A DNA stretch of 64,000 bases from Saccharopolyspora erythraea (lineage in GTDB: Bacteria; Actinomycetota; Actinomycetes; Mycobacteriales; Pseudonocardiaceae): assembly GCF_018141105.1 (NCBI RefSeq), contig NZ_CP054839.1, positions 124,001 to 188,000 of the forward strand. The letters run 5' to 3'. Of this stretch, positions 8,861-16,186 are shown in pieces; within the stretch, counting starts at the first letter, position 1; every line of letters starts with the position of its first letter. A model generated the notes under the pieces. The model was not told the origin of the DNA and searched no databases. It saw only the letters and a program-made list of their open reading frames with translations. The translations under genes and the position numbers were made by a program.

Positions 8861-8916
8861 GACCCGGCGACCCGGCGACCCGGCGACCCGGCGACCCGGC
8901 GGCCCGGGAGCCCGGC
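8861..8916. repeat. 8-bp tandem repeat
   Basis: Five exact copies of GACCCGGC (8861-8900) followed by two altered copies. It is in non-coding DNA. Slippage during copying is the likely origin. Confidence 0.9.
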
Positions 8917-8958
8917 GACCGGCGGCCCCGTTCGTCTGCCCGTCGCTACCCCAGACGC

Positions 8959-8995
8959 CAGAAGGCCCCGCCGCATCGTGCGGCGGGGCCTTCTG
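8959..8995 (-). terminator. Terminator downstream of tRNA-Gly
   Basis: Perfect 17-bp arms (CAGAAGGCCCCGCCGCA and its complement) with a 3-base loop, seven bases beyond the 3' end of the tRNA on the minus strand. Confidence 0.9.
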
Positions 8996-9001
8996 ACTGC
9001 G

Positions 9002-9074
9002 AGCGGATGACGGGACTCGAACCCGCGACCCTCACCTTGGCAAGGTGATGCGCTACCAGCTGCGCTACATCCGC
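9002..9074 (-). tRNA. tRNA-Gly (anticodon GCC)
   Basis: A cloverleaf of 73 bases: acceptor GCGGATG pairs with CATCCGC, discriminator U, anticodon loop TTGCCAA giving GCC (reads GGC/GGT), and T-loop GTTCGAG. The 3' CCA is not encoded. It stands alone, with its own terminator. Confidence 0.95.
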
Positions 9075-9108
9075 ATTTTCTCCGGCCCCTCAGGGCCTGT
9101 TGCGGACT

Positions 9109-9138
9109 ACTTTAACGCATCGTTCGCCCGTTGTTCGA
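9109..9138 (-). promoter_or_regulatory. Possible promoter of tRNA-Gly
   Basis: On the minus strand TCGAAC (complement of 9133-9138) and TAAAGT (complement of 9109-9114) are 18 bases apart, and the latter is about 35 bases from the tRNA 5' end. It is a plausible but unproven sigma-70-type pair. Confidence 0.35.
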
Positions 9139-9206
9139 GGGGGGTGCGGTTCGCGTCCGGGTGAACGCCGCCTGCCCGCTCCGCCAGCGCGTTGCCGCTG
9201 GTCAGA

Positions 9207-9617
9207 TCAACTTGTCGGCGCCGAAACGGCGCGGGTCGGCGTCAGCCGGAGCAGCACCCGGCCCTCGTCGCGCATGGCCGCGCGGTACTGCTCCCAGTCG
9301 TCGTGCTCGCCGGAGACGCTGCGGAAGTACTCCTCCAGCAGCGGCATCGCGTCGGGCAGTTCGACGATCTCCACGTCGCCCTCGACCTGCACCCAGCGGC
9401 CGAAGAACTCGTCGGGAAGCACGCACAGCCAGGCGCGCGGGTCGCGGCGCAGGTTGCGGACCTTCGCCGACTTCGCCCTCGTGCTCACCGTGACGTGCCC
9501 GGCGCTGTCCGGGGTGGCCAGCACCGGCGACATCTGGGGTGTCCCGTCCGCACGCAGGGTGCTGAGCACGGCCCGGTGCTGCTGCCGGACCACCGCCACC
9601 GCTTCTTCGAGATCCAT
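9207..9617 (-). CDS. PPOX-class split-barrel flavin/F420-dependent oxidoreductase
   Basis: A 136-residue protein with the split beta-barrel fold of the pyridoxamine-phosphate-oxidase-like family. It has the typical order: an N-terminal helix, LSTLRADGTPQMSPV, VSTRAKSAKVRNLRRDPR and WVQVEGDVEIVE, ending in RLTPTRAV. Mycobacterial relatives of this size bind F420 and reduce biliverdin, aflatoxins or quinones; some bind FMN instead. The ATG start has GGGAGG six bases upstream. The substrate cannot be told from sequence. It is transcribed divergently from an ECF sigma factor gene. Confidence 0.85.
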   Translation of the reverse strand: MDLEEAVAVVRQQHRAVLSTLRADGTPQMSPVLATPDSAGHVTVSTRAKSAKVRNLRRDPRAWLCVLPDEFFGRWVQVEGDVEIVELPDAMPLLEEYFRSVSGEHDDWEQYRAAMRDEGRVLLRLTPTRAVSAPTS

Positions 9618-9732
9618 GTTCGCCTCCCGTGAGGTCCGTCACCGGCGCCCACTCGTCCGAGTGAAGCCCGAGTACCGATCTTCCCAGGTCACGCGATACC
9701 AAGTGGGTCGCCGAAACTGGGGAGGGCCATTC

Positions 9733-10440
9733 ATGGACGAAGACGCCGGCGGCGCGGCGCGCCCGGGACCGAACCGTTGCGAAGATTCCGACCGCGCGCT
9801 CCTGGACCGTCTGCGCGCCGGGGACGACCTCGCGTACGGGGAGTTCTACTGGCGGCACGTCCAGGCGGTGCGCCGGTTCGCGATGCGGACGCCGCGGCAG
9901 GGGATCGACGTCGACGACGTCGTCGCCGAGGTCTTCCTGCGCGTGCTGCGCGCGGTCCGGGCGGGGGCCGGTCCGCGGGACTACGTCCGCACCTACCTGC
10001 TCACCGTCGTGCGCCGGGTGCAGGCCGAGTGGTGCGCCGCTCGTCGCGAGGAGCCGATGCTCGTCGACGAGATCGGTAAACGAATACCCGGGCTGGGCGA
10101 CCACCAGGGCACCCAGGCCGAGGGGGAACTGCTGGCCAGGGCGTTCCACCGGTTGCCGCAGCGATGGCGCGAGGTGCTGTGGCGGACCGAGGTCGAGGGT
10201 CACCGCCCGGCCAGCATCGCCGGGCAGCTCGGGCTGAGCCCGAACGCGACCGCCGTCCTGGCGCACCGGGCCCGGCGCGGCCTGCGGGCCGCCTACTTCC
10301 AGGCGGCGTCCGCCGCGGAGCACCACGCGGGCCCGAAGAGCGGCGCGAGCAGCACCGGCGGCCCGAAAGGCCGGACGACTCGTGCCAACGCGCGCCGGGC
10401 GTTCGGTGCGGCCTCGGACCTGGCCTGCGCCCGCCAGTAG
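9733..10440 (+). CDS. ECF-type RNA polymerase sigma factor
   Basis: The ATG at 9733 follows a clear GGGGAGGG site, giving 235 residues; the frame is open upstream but not coding-like. Region 2 lies at about residues 22-90 (AYGEFYWRHVQAVRRFAMR, then DVDDVVAEVFLRVLRAV), and region 4 at about 125-185 (LPQRWREVLWRTEVEGHRPASIAGQLGLSPNATAV). After region 4 come about 45 extra residues rich in Ala, Gly and Ser, ending in CARQ; such tails occur where a partner anti-sigma domain is lost or fused. No anti-sigma gene lies directly downstream. Confidence 0.88.
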   Translation: MDEDAGGAARPGPNRCEDSDRALLDRLRAGDDLAYGEFYWRHVQAVRRFAMRTPRQGIDVDDVVAEVFLRVLRAVRAGAGPRDYVRTYLLTVVRRVQAEWCAARREEPMLVDEIGKRIPGLGDHQGTQAEGELLARAFHRLPQRWREVLWRTEVEGHRPASIAGQLGLSPNATAVLAHRARRGLRAAYFQAASAAEHHAGPKSGASSTGGPKGRTTRANARRAFGAASDLACARQ

Positions 10441-10715
10441 CCCGCGGTGTGCCAGAGCCGTCCCCGAGTCGGTGGATGCTGTCGCGCCCGTCCGCAGCGC
10501 CGCCGCGCCGTGTGGCGTGGCTCATCCCCAGCAGGTGAGTCGTCGCCGAGGCTGGCCTCACCGCCCCGGCATGATCGACAATGCCGGGTGACGGCCGACT
10601 TTCACCCGCCGGGCCGATGACGGGAGCGGTACCGTGTATGCACGCTCGGTGACCGGCGGGGTCATCGGCGTGGGACGACACCGATCGACCAGCCCGGGTG
10701 GGCGGGGAGGCGACG

Positions 10716-11153
10716 ATGAACCGGGTGGTTCGGGGTTCCGACGGCCGGATGTGGACCGTCAAGACCAACGTCGAGTGGTCGAACCCGATCGCGGCCGACG
10801 AGTTCGAGCACGACGTCAACGGCGGCCCGATGCCGGGCGTCATCATGGGCACGGTCCTGCTGTTCCTCGTGGTCGTGTTCGTGGTGTGGACACCGCCCGA
10901 GGTCGTAGTGCCGCCGTGGCTGCTACTCGCGTTGCTGGTCGCGGCGCTGTTCTTCCCGGTGCGCTGGATGCTGCGCAGGCCGTGGACGATCCGGGCGGAG
11001 ACCCCCGGCGACCACGACGAGCACCCGCCGGAAACCTGGCTCGGCGTCGTCCGCGGCGGGCTCAACGCCCGCCAGGAGGCGGCCAAGGTCGCCCGCCAGA
11101 TCGAGCTCTACGCCGAGCCCGACATGAACGGGCAGCTGCAGCCCGTCGAGTAG
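10716..11153 (+). CDS. Small two-helix membrane protein, unknown function
   Basis: A 145-residue protein with a GGGGAGG ribosome site before ATG 10716. About 45 polar residues are followed by two close membrane helices (about residues 46-62 and 67-82), then a charged tail of 60 residues with a basic RRPW motif at the membrane edge. The soluble start (DGRMWTVKTNVEWSNP) looks conserved in style with actinobacterial membrane proteins of unknown role, but no named function can be given. It is followed after 73 bp by a DNA-repair glycosylase in the same direction. Confidence 0.75.
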   Translation: MNRVVRGSDGRMWTVKTNVEWSNPIAADEFEHDVNGGPMPGVIMGTVLLFLVVVFVVWTPPEVVVPPWLLLALLVAALFFPVRWMLRRPWTIRAETPGDHDEHPPETWLGVVRGGLNARQEAAKVARQIELYAEPDMNGQLQPVE

Positions 11154-11226
11154 GACCCGCTCGCCCGGTCGGAGATCCGCGCGTCGAACCGGGCGCCGGG
11201 CCCTCCGGGTGGTGGACACTGGTGGG

Positions 11227-12081
11227 GTGCCAGAACTCCCCGAGGTCGAGGCGTTGGCGCAGCACCTCCGAGACAACGCCACCGGCCGAAGCGTCGCCCG
11301 CGTCGACATCGCCTCGCTGAGCGTGCTCAAGACGGTCAGCCCGCCGTGGAGCGAGCTGCACGGCCGCACCGTCGCCGGCGCCACCAGGTACGGCAAGTAC
11401 CTCGACCTGGACTGCGAGGGTCTGCACCTGGTGTTCCACCTGGCCAGGGCCGGCTGGATGCGCTGGTCGGACTCGTTGTCCCCGGCCCCGCTCAAACCGG
11501 GCAGGGGGCCGATCGCGCTGCGCGTGCACCTCGGTGGCGGTGTCGGCTTCGACCTGACCGAGGCCGGGACGCAGAAGAAGCTGTCGGCGTGGGTCCTCGA
11601 GGATCCGGCGGAGGTGCCCGGCATCGCCAAGCTCGGCCCGGACGCCCTCTCGCTCGACGTCGAAGGGCTCGCCGCGGTGCTCTTCGGGCGGACCGAGCGG
11701 CTCAAGACCGTGCTCACCGACCAGTCCAGGATCGCGGGCATCGGCAACGCCTACTCCGACGAGATCCTGCACGCCGCCAAGCTCTCGCCCTACGCCACCG
11801 CGGGCAGGCTCGACGCCGACGCGGTCGAGCACCTGCACACCGCGATGCGGGAGATCCTGACCGACGCGGTGGAGAGGTCGCTGAAGCAGGACGCGGCCCG
11901 GCTCAAGGCCGAGAAGCGCTCCGGCATGCGCGTGCACGGGAGAACCGGGCTGCCGTGCCCGGTGTGCGGGGACGCGGTGCGCGAGGTGTCCTTCGCCGAA
12001 CGGTCGCTGCAGTACTGCGCCACCTGCCAGACCGGAGGCAAACCGCTGGCGGACCGGCGGCTCTCCCGGCTCCTGAAATGA
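11227..12081 (+). CDS. Fpg/Nei-family DNA glycosylase/AP lyase
   Basis: A base-excision repair enzyme. The start is fixed by chemistry: GTG 11227 gives, after Met removal, the N-terminal Pro of PELPEVE that attacks the sugar and the Glu needed for catalysis. The protein has 284 residues with the H2TH region (LTDQSRIAGIGNAYSDEIL) and a C-terminal zinc finger with Cys pairs (CPVC, then CATC, 16 residues between). The sequence around residues 50-60 (TRYGKYLDL) fits the Fpg2/Nei-like branch better than classical MutM. Substrate choice among oxidised purines and pyrimidines is not certain. A DnaA-box palindrome begins at its stop codon. Confidence 0.93.
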   Translation: MPELPEVEALAQHLRDNATGRSVARVDIASLSVLKTVSPPWSELHGRTVAGATRYGKYLDLDCEGLHLVFHLARAGWMRWSDSLSPAPLKPGRGPIALRVHLGGGVGFDLTEAGTQKKLSAWVLEDPAEVPGIAKLGPDALSLDVEGLAAVLFGRTERLKTVLTDQSRIAGIGNAYSDEILHAAKLSPYATAGRLDADAVEHLHTAMREILTDAVERSLKQDAARLKAEKRSGMRVHGRTGLPCPVCGDAVREVSFAERSLQYCATCQTGGKPLADRRLSRLLK

Positions 12082-12106
12082 CTTGTCCACAGGCTGTGGA
12101 CAAGTC
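12080..12106. promoter_or_regulatory. Perfect palindrome of two opposed DnaA boxes
   Basis: Thirteen-base arms (GACTTGTCCACAG and complement) around a single G. The arms contain TTGTCCACA at 12083-12091 and its inverse TGTGGACAA at 12095-12103, the 9-mer preferred by actinomycete DnaA. A third, one-mismatch box TTGTGCACA is at 12113-12121. It could also act as a transcript end for the glycosylase gene, although no T-run follows. Confidence 0.6.
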
Positions 12107-12213
12107 GGCCGGTTGTGCACAGGCCGTTCCACCAGGTCACCCGAACCGGTTCCGCTGAACGGAAGTAACGGGTACCGCTCGCCGATGGAACGAGTGCACT
12201 GAGCGTAGCCGCC

Positions 12214-13494
12214 TTGATTCCCGGAGTGTCGGACCCCAACATTGATGTTGTGCCGGAGCTTCTGACTGAGCGGACGGTGCTGACCACGCTCGCCGCGCTA
12301 GCCGTGCTCGCCATGTTCGTCATGCTGTGCCGGTCGCGCCGGGTGAGCACCTCGGTCGAGGACGCCACGCTCGCGGCCCTGCACCAGGTGACCAGCGCCG
12401 CGCCGCACCTGCGGGCCGGGTTGACCCAGGAATCCGCGGACCAGACCGCGCCGCACCTGCGCGCCCTGCTCGGGTGCATCGCGGTCGGCGTCGTCGACGC
12501 CGAGGGCACGCTGCTCAGCTGGGACGGCGAGGCCAACCACCACTACGGGGGCCTGCGCACCCGGATCGAGCAGGTGCTGCGCACCGGCAAGCGCGAGTAC
12601 GTCGACCACGGTGAGGTGGCGTGCGAGCAGCGGCCGTGCGTGATGCGGCACGCCGTGGTGGTGCCGCTGGAGGTGGAGGGCGAGAACCGGGGCGCGCTGG
12701 TGATCATCTCCGCAGGTGACCGCAGGCGTCTGCTGCGCGCCGCGGGCGAGGTCGCCAACCACGTGTCCACGCAGCTCGAGCTGGCCGAGCTCCAGGAGTC
12801 CAAGGAGCGGCTGGCGCGCGCCGAGGTCCGGGCGCTGCGGGCGCAGATCTCGCCGCACTTCATCTACAACGCGCTCAACACCATCTCCTCGCAGATCCGC
12901 AACGACCCCGAGCAGGCGCGGGACCTGCTGCAGGAGTTCGCCGACTTCACCCGCTACTCGTTCCGGACCAGCGGCCTCTACACGACGCTGGCCGACGAGA
13001 TCCGCAACATCGACCGGTACCTGACGCTGGAGCGCGCCCGCTTCGGCCCGGACCGGCTGAAGGTGCAGCTCAAGATCGCCCCGGAGGTCCTGCCGGTCGT
13101 GGTGCCGTTCCTGGCGTTGCAGCCGCTGGTGGAGAACGCCGTGCGGCACGGCCTGGCCAACAAGCCCGGCGGCGGCACGGTCTCGGTGATCGCCGAGGAC
13201 AACGGGGTGGAGGCGCTGATCAGCGTCGACGACGACGGCATCGGCATGAACCCGGAACGGCTGGACGCCGAGCTCGCCGACGCCCACCTGACCGGCGCGC
13301 ACGTCGGACTCGGCAACATCAACAACCGGATGCGGGCCACGTTCGGCAACGACTACGGCCTGGTCGTGGAGACCGAGGAGGGCGCGGGGATGAAGGTCAT
13401 CATGCGCGTGCCGAAGTTCGCGCCCGGCGTGCGCCCGGTGCCCGCGCAGGCGATCGACGAGCCCACGGTCGGGCTGGCGGCCGGACCGCCGTAG
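12214..13494 (+). CDS. LytS-type sensor histidine kinase
   Basis: One membrane helix (about residues 20-40) is followed by a sensor segment with GAF-like features (about 75-185) containing CEQRPCVMRH, then the PF06580-type kinase core with phospho-accepting His in SPHFIYNALNTI and an ATPase domain (ENAVRHG, DDDGIGM, GLGNINNRM). These kinases pair with LytTR-domain regulators, and one is encoded 1.4 kb on. The close link to DUF485/symporter genes suggests sensing of, or response to, a small carboxylate such as acetate or pyruvate; this is an inference. The start is uncertain: TTG 12214, GTG 12226 and GTG 12250 lack strong ribosome sites. Confidence 0.9.
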   Translation: MIPGVSDPNIDVVPELLTERTVLTTLAALAVLAMFVMLCRSRRVSTSVEDATLAALHQVTSAAPHLRAGLTQESADQTAPHLRALLGCIAVGVVDAEGTLLSWDGEANHHYGGLRTRIEQVLRTGKREYVDHGEVACEQRPCVMRHAVVVPLEVEGENRGALVIISAGDRRRLLRAAGEVANHVSTQLELAELQESKERLARAEVRALRAQISPHFIYNALNTISSQIRNDPEQARDLLQEFADFTRYSFRTSGLYTTLADEIRNIDRYLTLERARFGPDRLKVQLKIAPEVLPVVVPFLALQPLVENAVRHGLANKPGGGTVSVIAEDNGVEALISVDDDGIGMNPERLDAELADAHLTGAHVGLGNINNRMRATFGNDYGLVVETEEGAGMKVIMRVPKFAPGVRPVPAQAIDEPTVGLAAGPP

Positions 13495-13689
13495 GAGCGA
13501 GCCAGGCCCGAACCACCGCTGAGCCGCACCGATCGCCGAGCCGGCGGGGCCGCAGGCCCGTCACCGACCGCCGAGCCGTGGCCGATCGCAGAAGCCCGAG
13601 GTGCCGTCACCGACCGCCGACTCCGGGGTGCCGTCAGCCGTCTCGCCCGGGTAGCGGCCAGGCCGCCGCGAAGCCGGTAACGTCGAAGC

Positions 13690-14586
13690 ATGAACGACAA
13701 GGCGCCGCAGAGGTTCACCGACCTGCTGAGTGAGAAGTTGTCCGCGAAGCTGCCCGGCAAGCTCGGCGAGAAGGCCGAGCGCGGTCCGGTGGTGGCGGTG
13801 GTCAAGCTGCACGGCGTGATCACGCCGACGCCGTCGCCGGTCAGCCGCAGCACGATCTCGGCGCAGACCACCGAGTCCGCCCTGACGCGCGCGTTCGGCC
13901 ACGACAGGCTGTCGGCGGTGGTCCTCTCGATCAACTCGCCAGGCGGTGCGCCGACGCAGTCCGCGCTGGTCGCCGACCGCATCCGCGAGCTGGCCGACGA
14001 GAAGAAGGTGCCGGTGCTGGCCTTCTGCGAGGACGTCGCGGCCTCCGGCGGCTACTGGCTGGCCTGCGCGGCCGACGAGATCCACGCGCACCAGACCTCG
14101 ATTGTCGGCTCGGTCGGTGTGGTGAGCGCCAGCTTCGGCTTCAACGGTCTGCTCGAGCGCTTCGGCGTGGAGCGCCGCGTCTACACCGCAGGCGACCACA
14201 AGGTGCGGCTCGACCCGTTCAGCCCGGAGAAGCAGGAGGACGTGCGCTGGCTGCACGGCCTGCAGACCGAGCTGCACGACCAGTTCCAGCAGTGGGTTCG
14301 CGACCGTCGCGGCGAGCGGTTGAAGGGCACCGACGAGGAGCTGTTCTCCGGGGAGGTCTACAGCGGCGCGAAGGCGCTGGAGCTCGGCCTGGTCGACGGT
14401 GTCGGCTCACTGCGCGGGATCGTGCGCCGGAAGTTCCCCGACGCGCACCTGGTCACCGTCGAGCCGCGCAAGCCGCTGCTGGCGAAGCTGGGCGTCGGTT
14501 CGCCCGCGTCGGCCCGCCTCGGCGGAGCCGGTGCCGTGGTGGAGGCGCTGGAGCACCGCGCGATGTGGTCCCGGTTCGGCCTGTAG
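13690..14586 (+). CDS. S49-family peptidase (SppA/SohB-like)
   Basis: A 298-residue serine peptidase of the signal-peptide-peptidase A type. The nucleophile is in DVAASGGYW and the general-base Lys probably in YTAGDHKVRLDPF. The SINSPGG oxyanion region and the VGSVGVV strand are also present. Short single-domain relatives form membrane-bound rings that digest signal peptides and membrane proteins. Here no N-terminal membrane helix is seen, so attachment, if any, would be indirect. The gene lies between the kinase and its predicted regulator, with gaps of about 195 and 272 bp, so it may be an insertion between them or a partner in the same response. Confidence 0.88.
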   Translation: MNDKAPQRFTDLLSEKLSAKLPGKLGEKAERGPVVAVVKLHGVITPTPSPVSRSTISAQTTESALTRAFGHDRLSAVVLSINSPGGAPTQSALVADRIRELADEKKVPVLAFCEDVAASGGYWLACAADEIHAHQTSIVGSVGVVSASFGFNGLLERFGVERRVYTAGDHKVRLDPFSPEKQEDVRWLHGLQTELHDQFQQWVRDRRGERLKGTDEELFSGEVYSGAKALELGLVDGVGSLRGIVRRKFPDAHLVTVEPRKPLLAKLGVGSPASARLGGAGAVVEALEHRAMWSRFGL

Positions 14587-14858
14587 AGCTTTTCCCGCGG
14601 CCGGTGCCGAAAGCAGGAGTGAGGCCCCCAGAACCTGCACGCTCCGCACACGCGTACGTTGTAGCACCAGTCGTGATTCATCTCACTTGCCGTGGATTTC
14701 GCCGGGGCCGCTGCCGGTCCGTCCGGCGCGAAGATGACGGGGTGCGCTTCTTCGCGTGTCGGGCGCCGGGGCGGGCACCGACGCGGGAGTGCTGAAACTC
14801 GACGCCGACATTCGACCGTGGACAGTGCGCCCCCGGCGCGGCAGGATATGGCGTTACA

Positions 14859-15701
14859 GTGAGTATTCGACAGAGCTCCTCCGGTCTTGTCGTGCTGGCC
14901 GTCGATGACGAGATGGCCGGCCTGGACGAGATGAAGTACCTGCTGGGCAACAATCCGCGCGTCGGCAGGGTGCTGACCGCCTTCGACGCCGCGGAAGCGC
15001 TGCGCCTGCTGCGCAGCGACGACCCGGAGCTGCGCGGCAGACGCGACCAGGACGAGTCCATCGTGGACGCGGTGTTCGCCGACGTGTCGATGCCCGGGCT
15101 CAGCGGCATGGAACTGGCCAGGGTGCTGCAGGCGTTCCGCAACCCGCCCGCGCTGGTGTTCATTACCGGGCACGAGGAGAACGCGCTCGAGGCGTTCGAG
15201 GTCGGCGCGCTGGACTACATCATGAAGCCCGCCAACGCCGAGCGGGTCGACCGCGCGCTGCGCACCATCGAGCGCCGCAAGTCGCAGAACACCACGCCCA
15301 GCCGTCCGGTCGACGGGTCCGCCCAGGACGACGACGAGGTGATCCCGGTCGAGCTCGCGGGCACCACGAAGCTGGTGCCGCGCAAGACGGTCCGCTGGGT
15401 GGAGGCGCAGGGCGACTACGCCCGCCTGCACACCACCGACGGCTCGCACCTGGTTCGCATCCCCTTAGCCCAGCTCGAGGAGCGCTGGGCCGACGCCGGG
15501 TTCCTGCGCATCCACCGCTCGTACCTGGTGTCGCTCGGGCTGGTCAACGAGCTGCGGATGTCGTCGTCGGGGTACTCGGTGGTCCTCGGCGGCGGGCCCG
15601 CCAAGGAGCTCCCGGTCAGCAGGCGGCACACCCGTGAGCTCAAGGACCGCCTGGTCCGCGCGCCGCGCAGCGGCTGGGGGCAGCAGCCGGGGATGTCATG
15701 A
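14859..15701 (+). CDS. LytTR-family response regulator
   Basis: A 280-residue regulator with a receiver domain (about 10-130), acidic pocket VDDE, phospho-accepting Asp75 in VFADVSMPG, and Lys in YIMKPAN. A linker follows, then a LytTR DNA-binding domain (about 155-270; VRWVEAQGDYARLHT, FLRIHRSYLVSL, LPVSRRHTRELKDRL). LytTR proteins bind direct repeats ahead of their targets. Its stop overlaps the start of the DUF485-like gene (ATGA), so it is co-translated with a symporter accessory gene. It probably controls one or both symporter pairs downstream. Confidence 0.93.
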   Translation: MSIRQSSSGLVVLAVDDEMAGLDEMKYLLGNNPRVGRVLTAFDAAEALRLLRSDDPELRGRRDQDESIVDAVFADVSMPGLSGMELARVLQAFRNPPALVFITGHEENALEAFEVGALDYIMKPANAERVDRALRTIERRKSQNTTPSRPVDGSAQDDDEVIPVELAGTTKLVPRKTVRWVEAQGDYARLHTTDGSHLVRIPLAQLEERWADAGFLRIHRSYLVSLGLVNELRMSSSGYSVVLGGGPAKELPVSRRHTRELKDRLVRAPRSGWGQQPGMS

Positions 15702-16108
15702 GCCGCGACCACGGTTTCGAGATCCGCCCGCGCGGCGAGTCGACCCGTCCGCCGCGCAGGCGGCGCGTGGTGCTGGCCGACAGCAAGCGGCGGACCCGCC
15801 AGGTCGCGCGCACGATCATGGAGCTGGAGGAGCAGACCAGCGTCGGCGAGTTCCTGGTCCGCCACCTGATGAAGGTGCAGTTGCGCAGCGCGCTGCTGCT
15901 CGCCGGGTTCGCGCTGCTGGTGCTGCTGGGCCTGCCCGCGCTCTTCTACGTCCTTCCCTCGCTGGGCGACACCGTCTGGTTCGGCATGCACGTGTCGTGG
16001 CTGGTCCTCGGGGTGCTGCCGTACCCGTTCCTGGTTCTGGTCGGGTACCTGTGCGTGCGCGTGGCCGAGCGGCACGAGCGCGACTTCATCCACATGGTCG
16101 AGCAGTAG
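15698..16108 (+). CDS. DUF485-like small membrane protein (symporter partner 1)
   Basis: A 136-residue protein with a basic N-terminal stretch (RPPRRRRVV), two membrane helices (about 65-90 and 97-120) and a charged tail. Position and topology match the DUF485 proteins that accompany ActP/MctC-type symporters. It starts within the stop codon of the response regulator and is followed after 78 bp by a symporter gene. Compared with the second copy in this window it has a longer and more basic N-terminus. Family assignment rests on topology and context more than on clear motif identity. Confidence 0.75.
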   Translation: MSRDHGFEIRPRGESTRPPRRRRVVLADSKRRTRQVARTIMELEEQTSVGEFLVRHLMKVQLRSALLLAGFALLVLLGLPALFYVLPSLGDTVWFGMHVSWLVLGVLPYPFLVLVGYLCVRVAERHERDFIHMVEQ

Positions 16109-16186
16109 CCGGGCGGCACCGTTGGAGATCTCGAAGTTGGCCGCCGGGAACCCGCCCGGCGCGCGGCAGGAGGCGGCTGCGGCGCG

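Larger units (their letters stand above)
8443..8958. other. Intergenic region between LPMO gene and tRNA terminator
   Basis: About 500 bases with no convincing gene; open frames here have no ribosome site and change composition abruptly. The part next to the LPMO start is A/T-richer and holds the two DasR-like boxes. The far half holds an 8-bp tandem repeat. Confidence 0.6.

Noticed and set aside
8861-8916. Possible CRISPR array
   Set aside because: The unit is 8 bp with no spacers; it is a simple tandem repeat and no cas genes are present.
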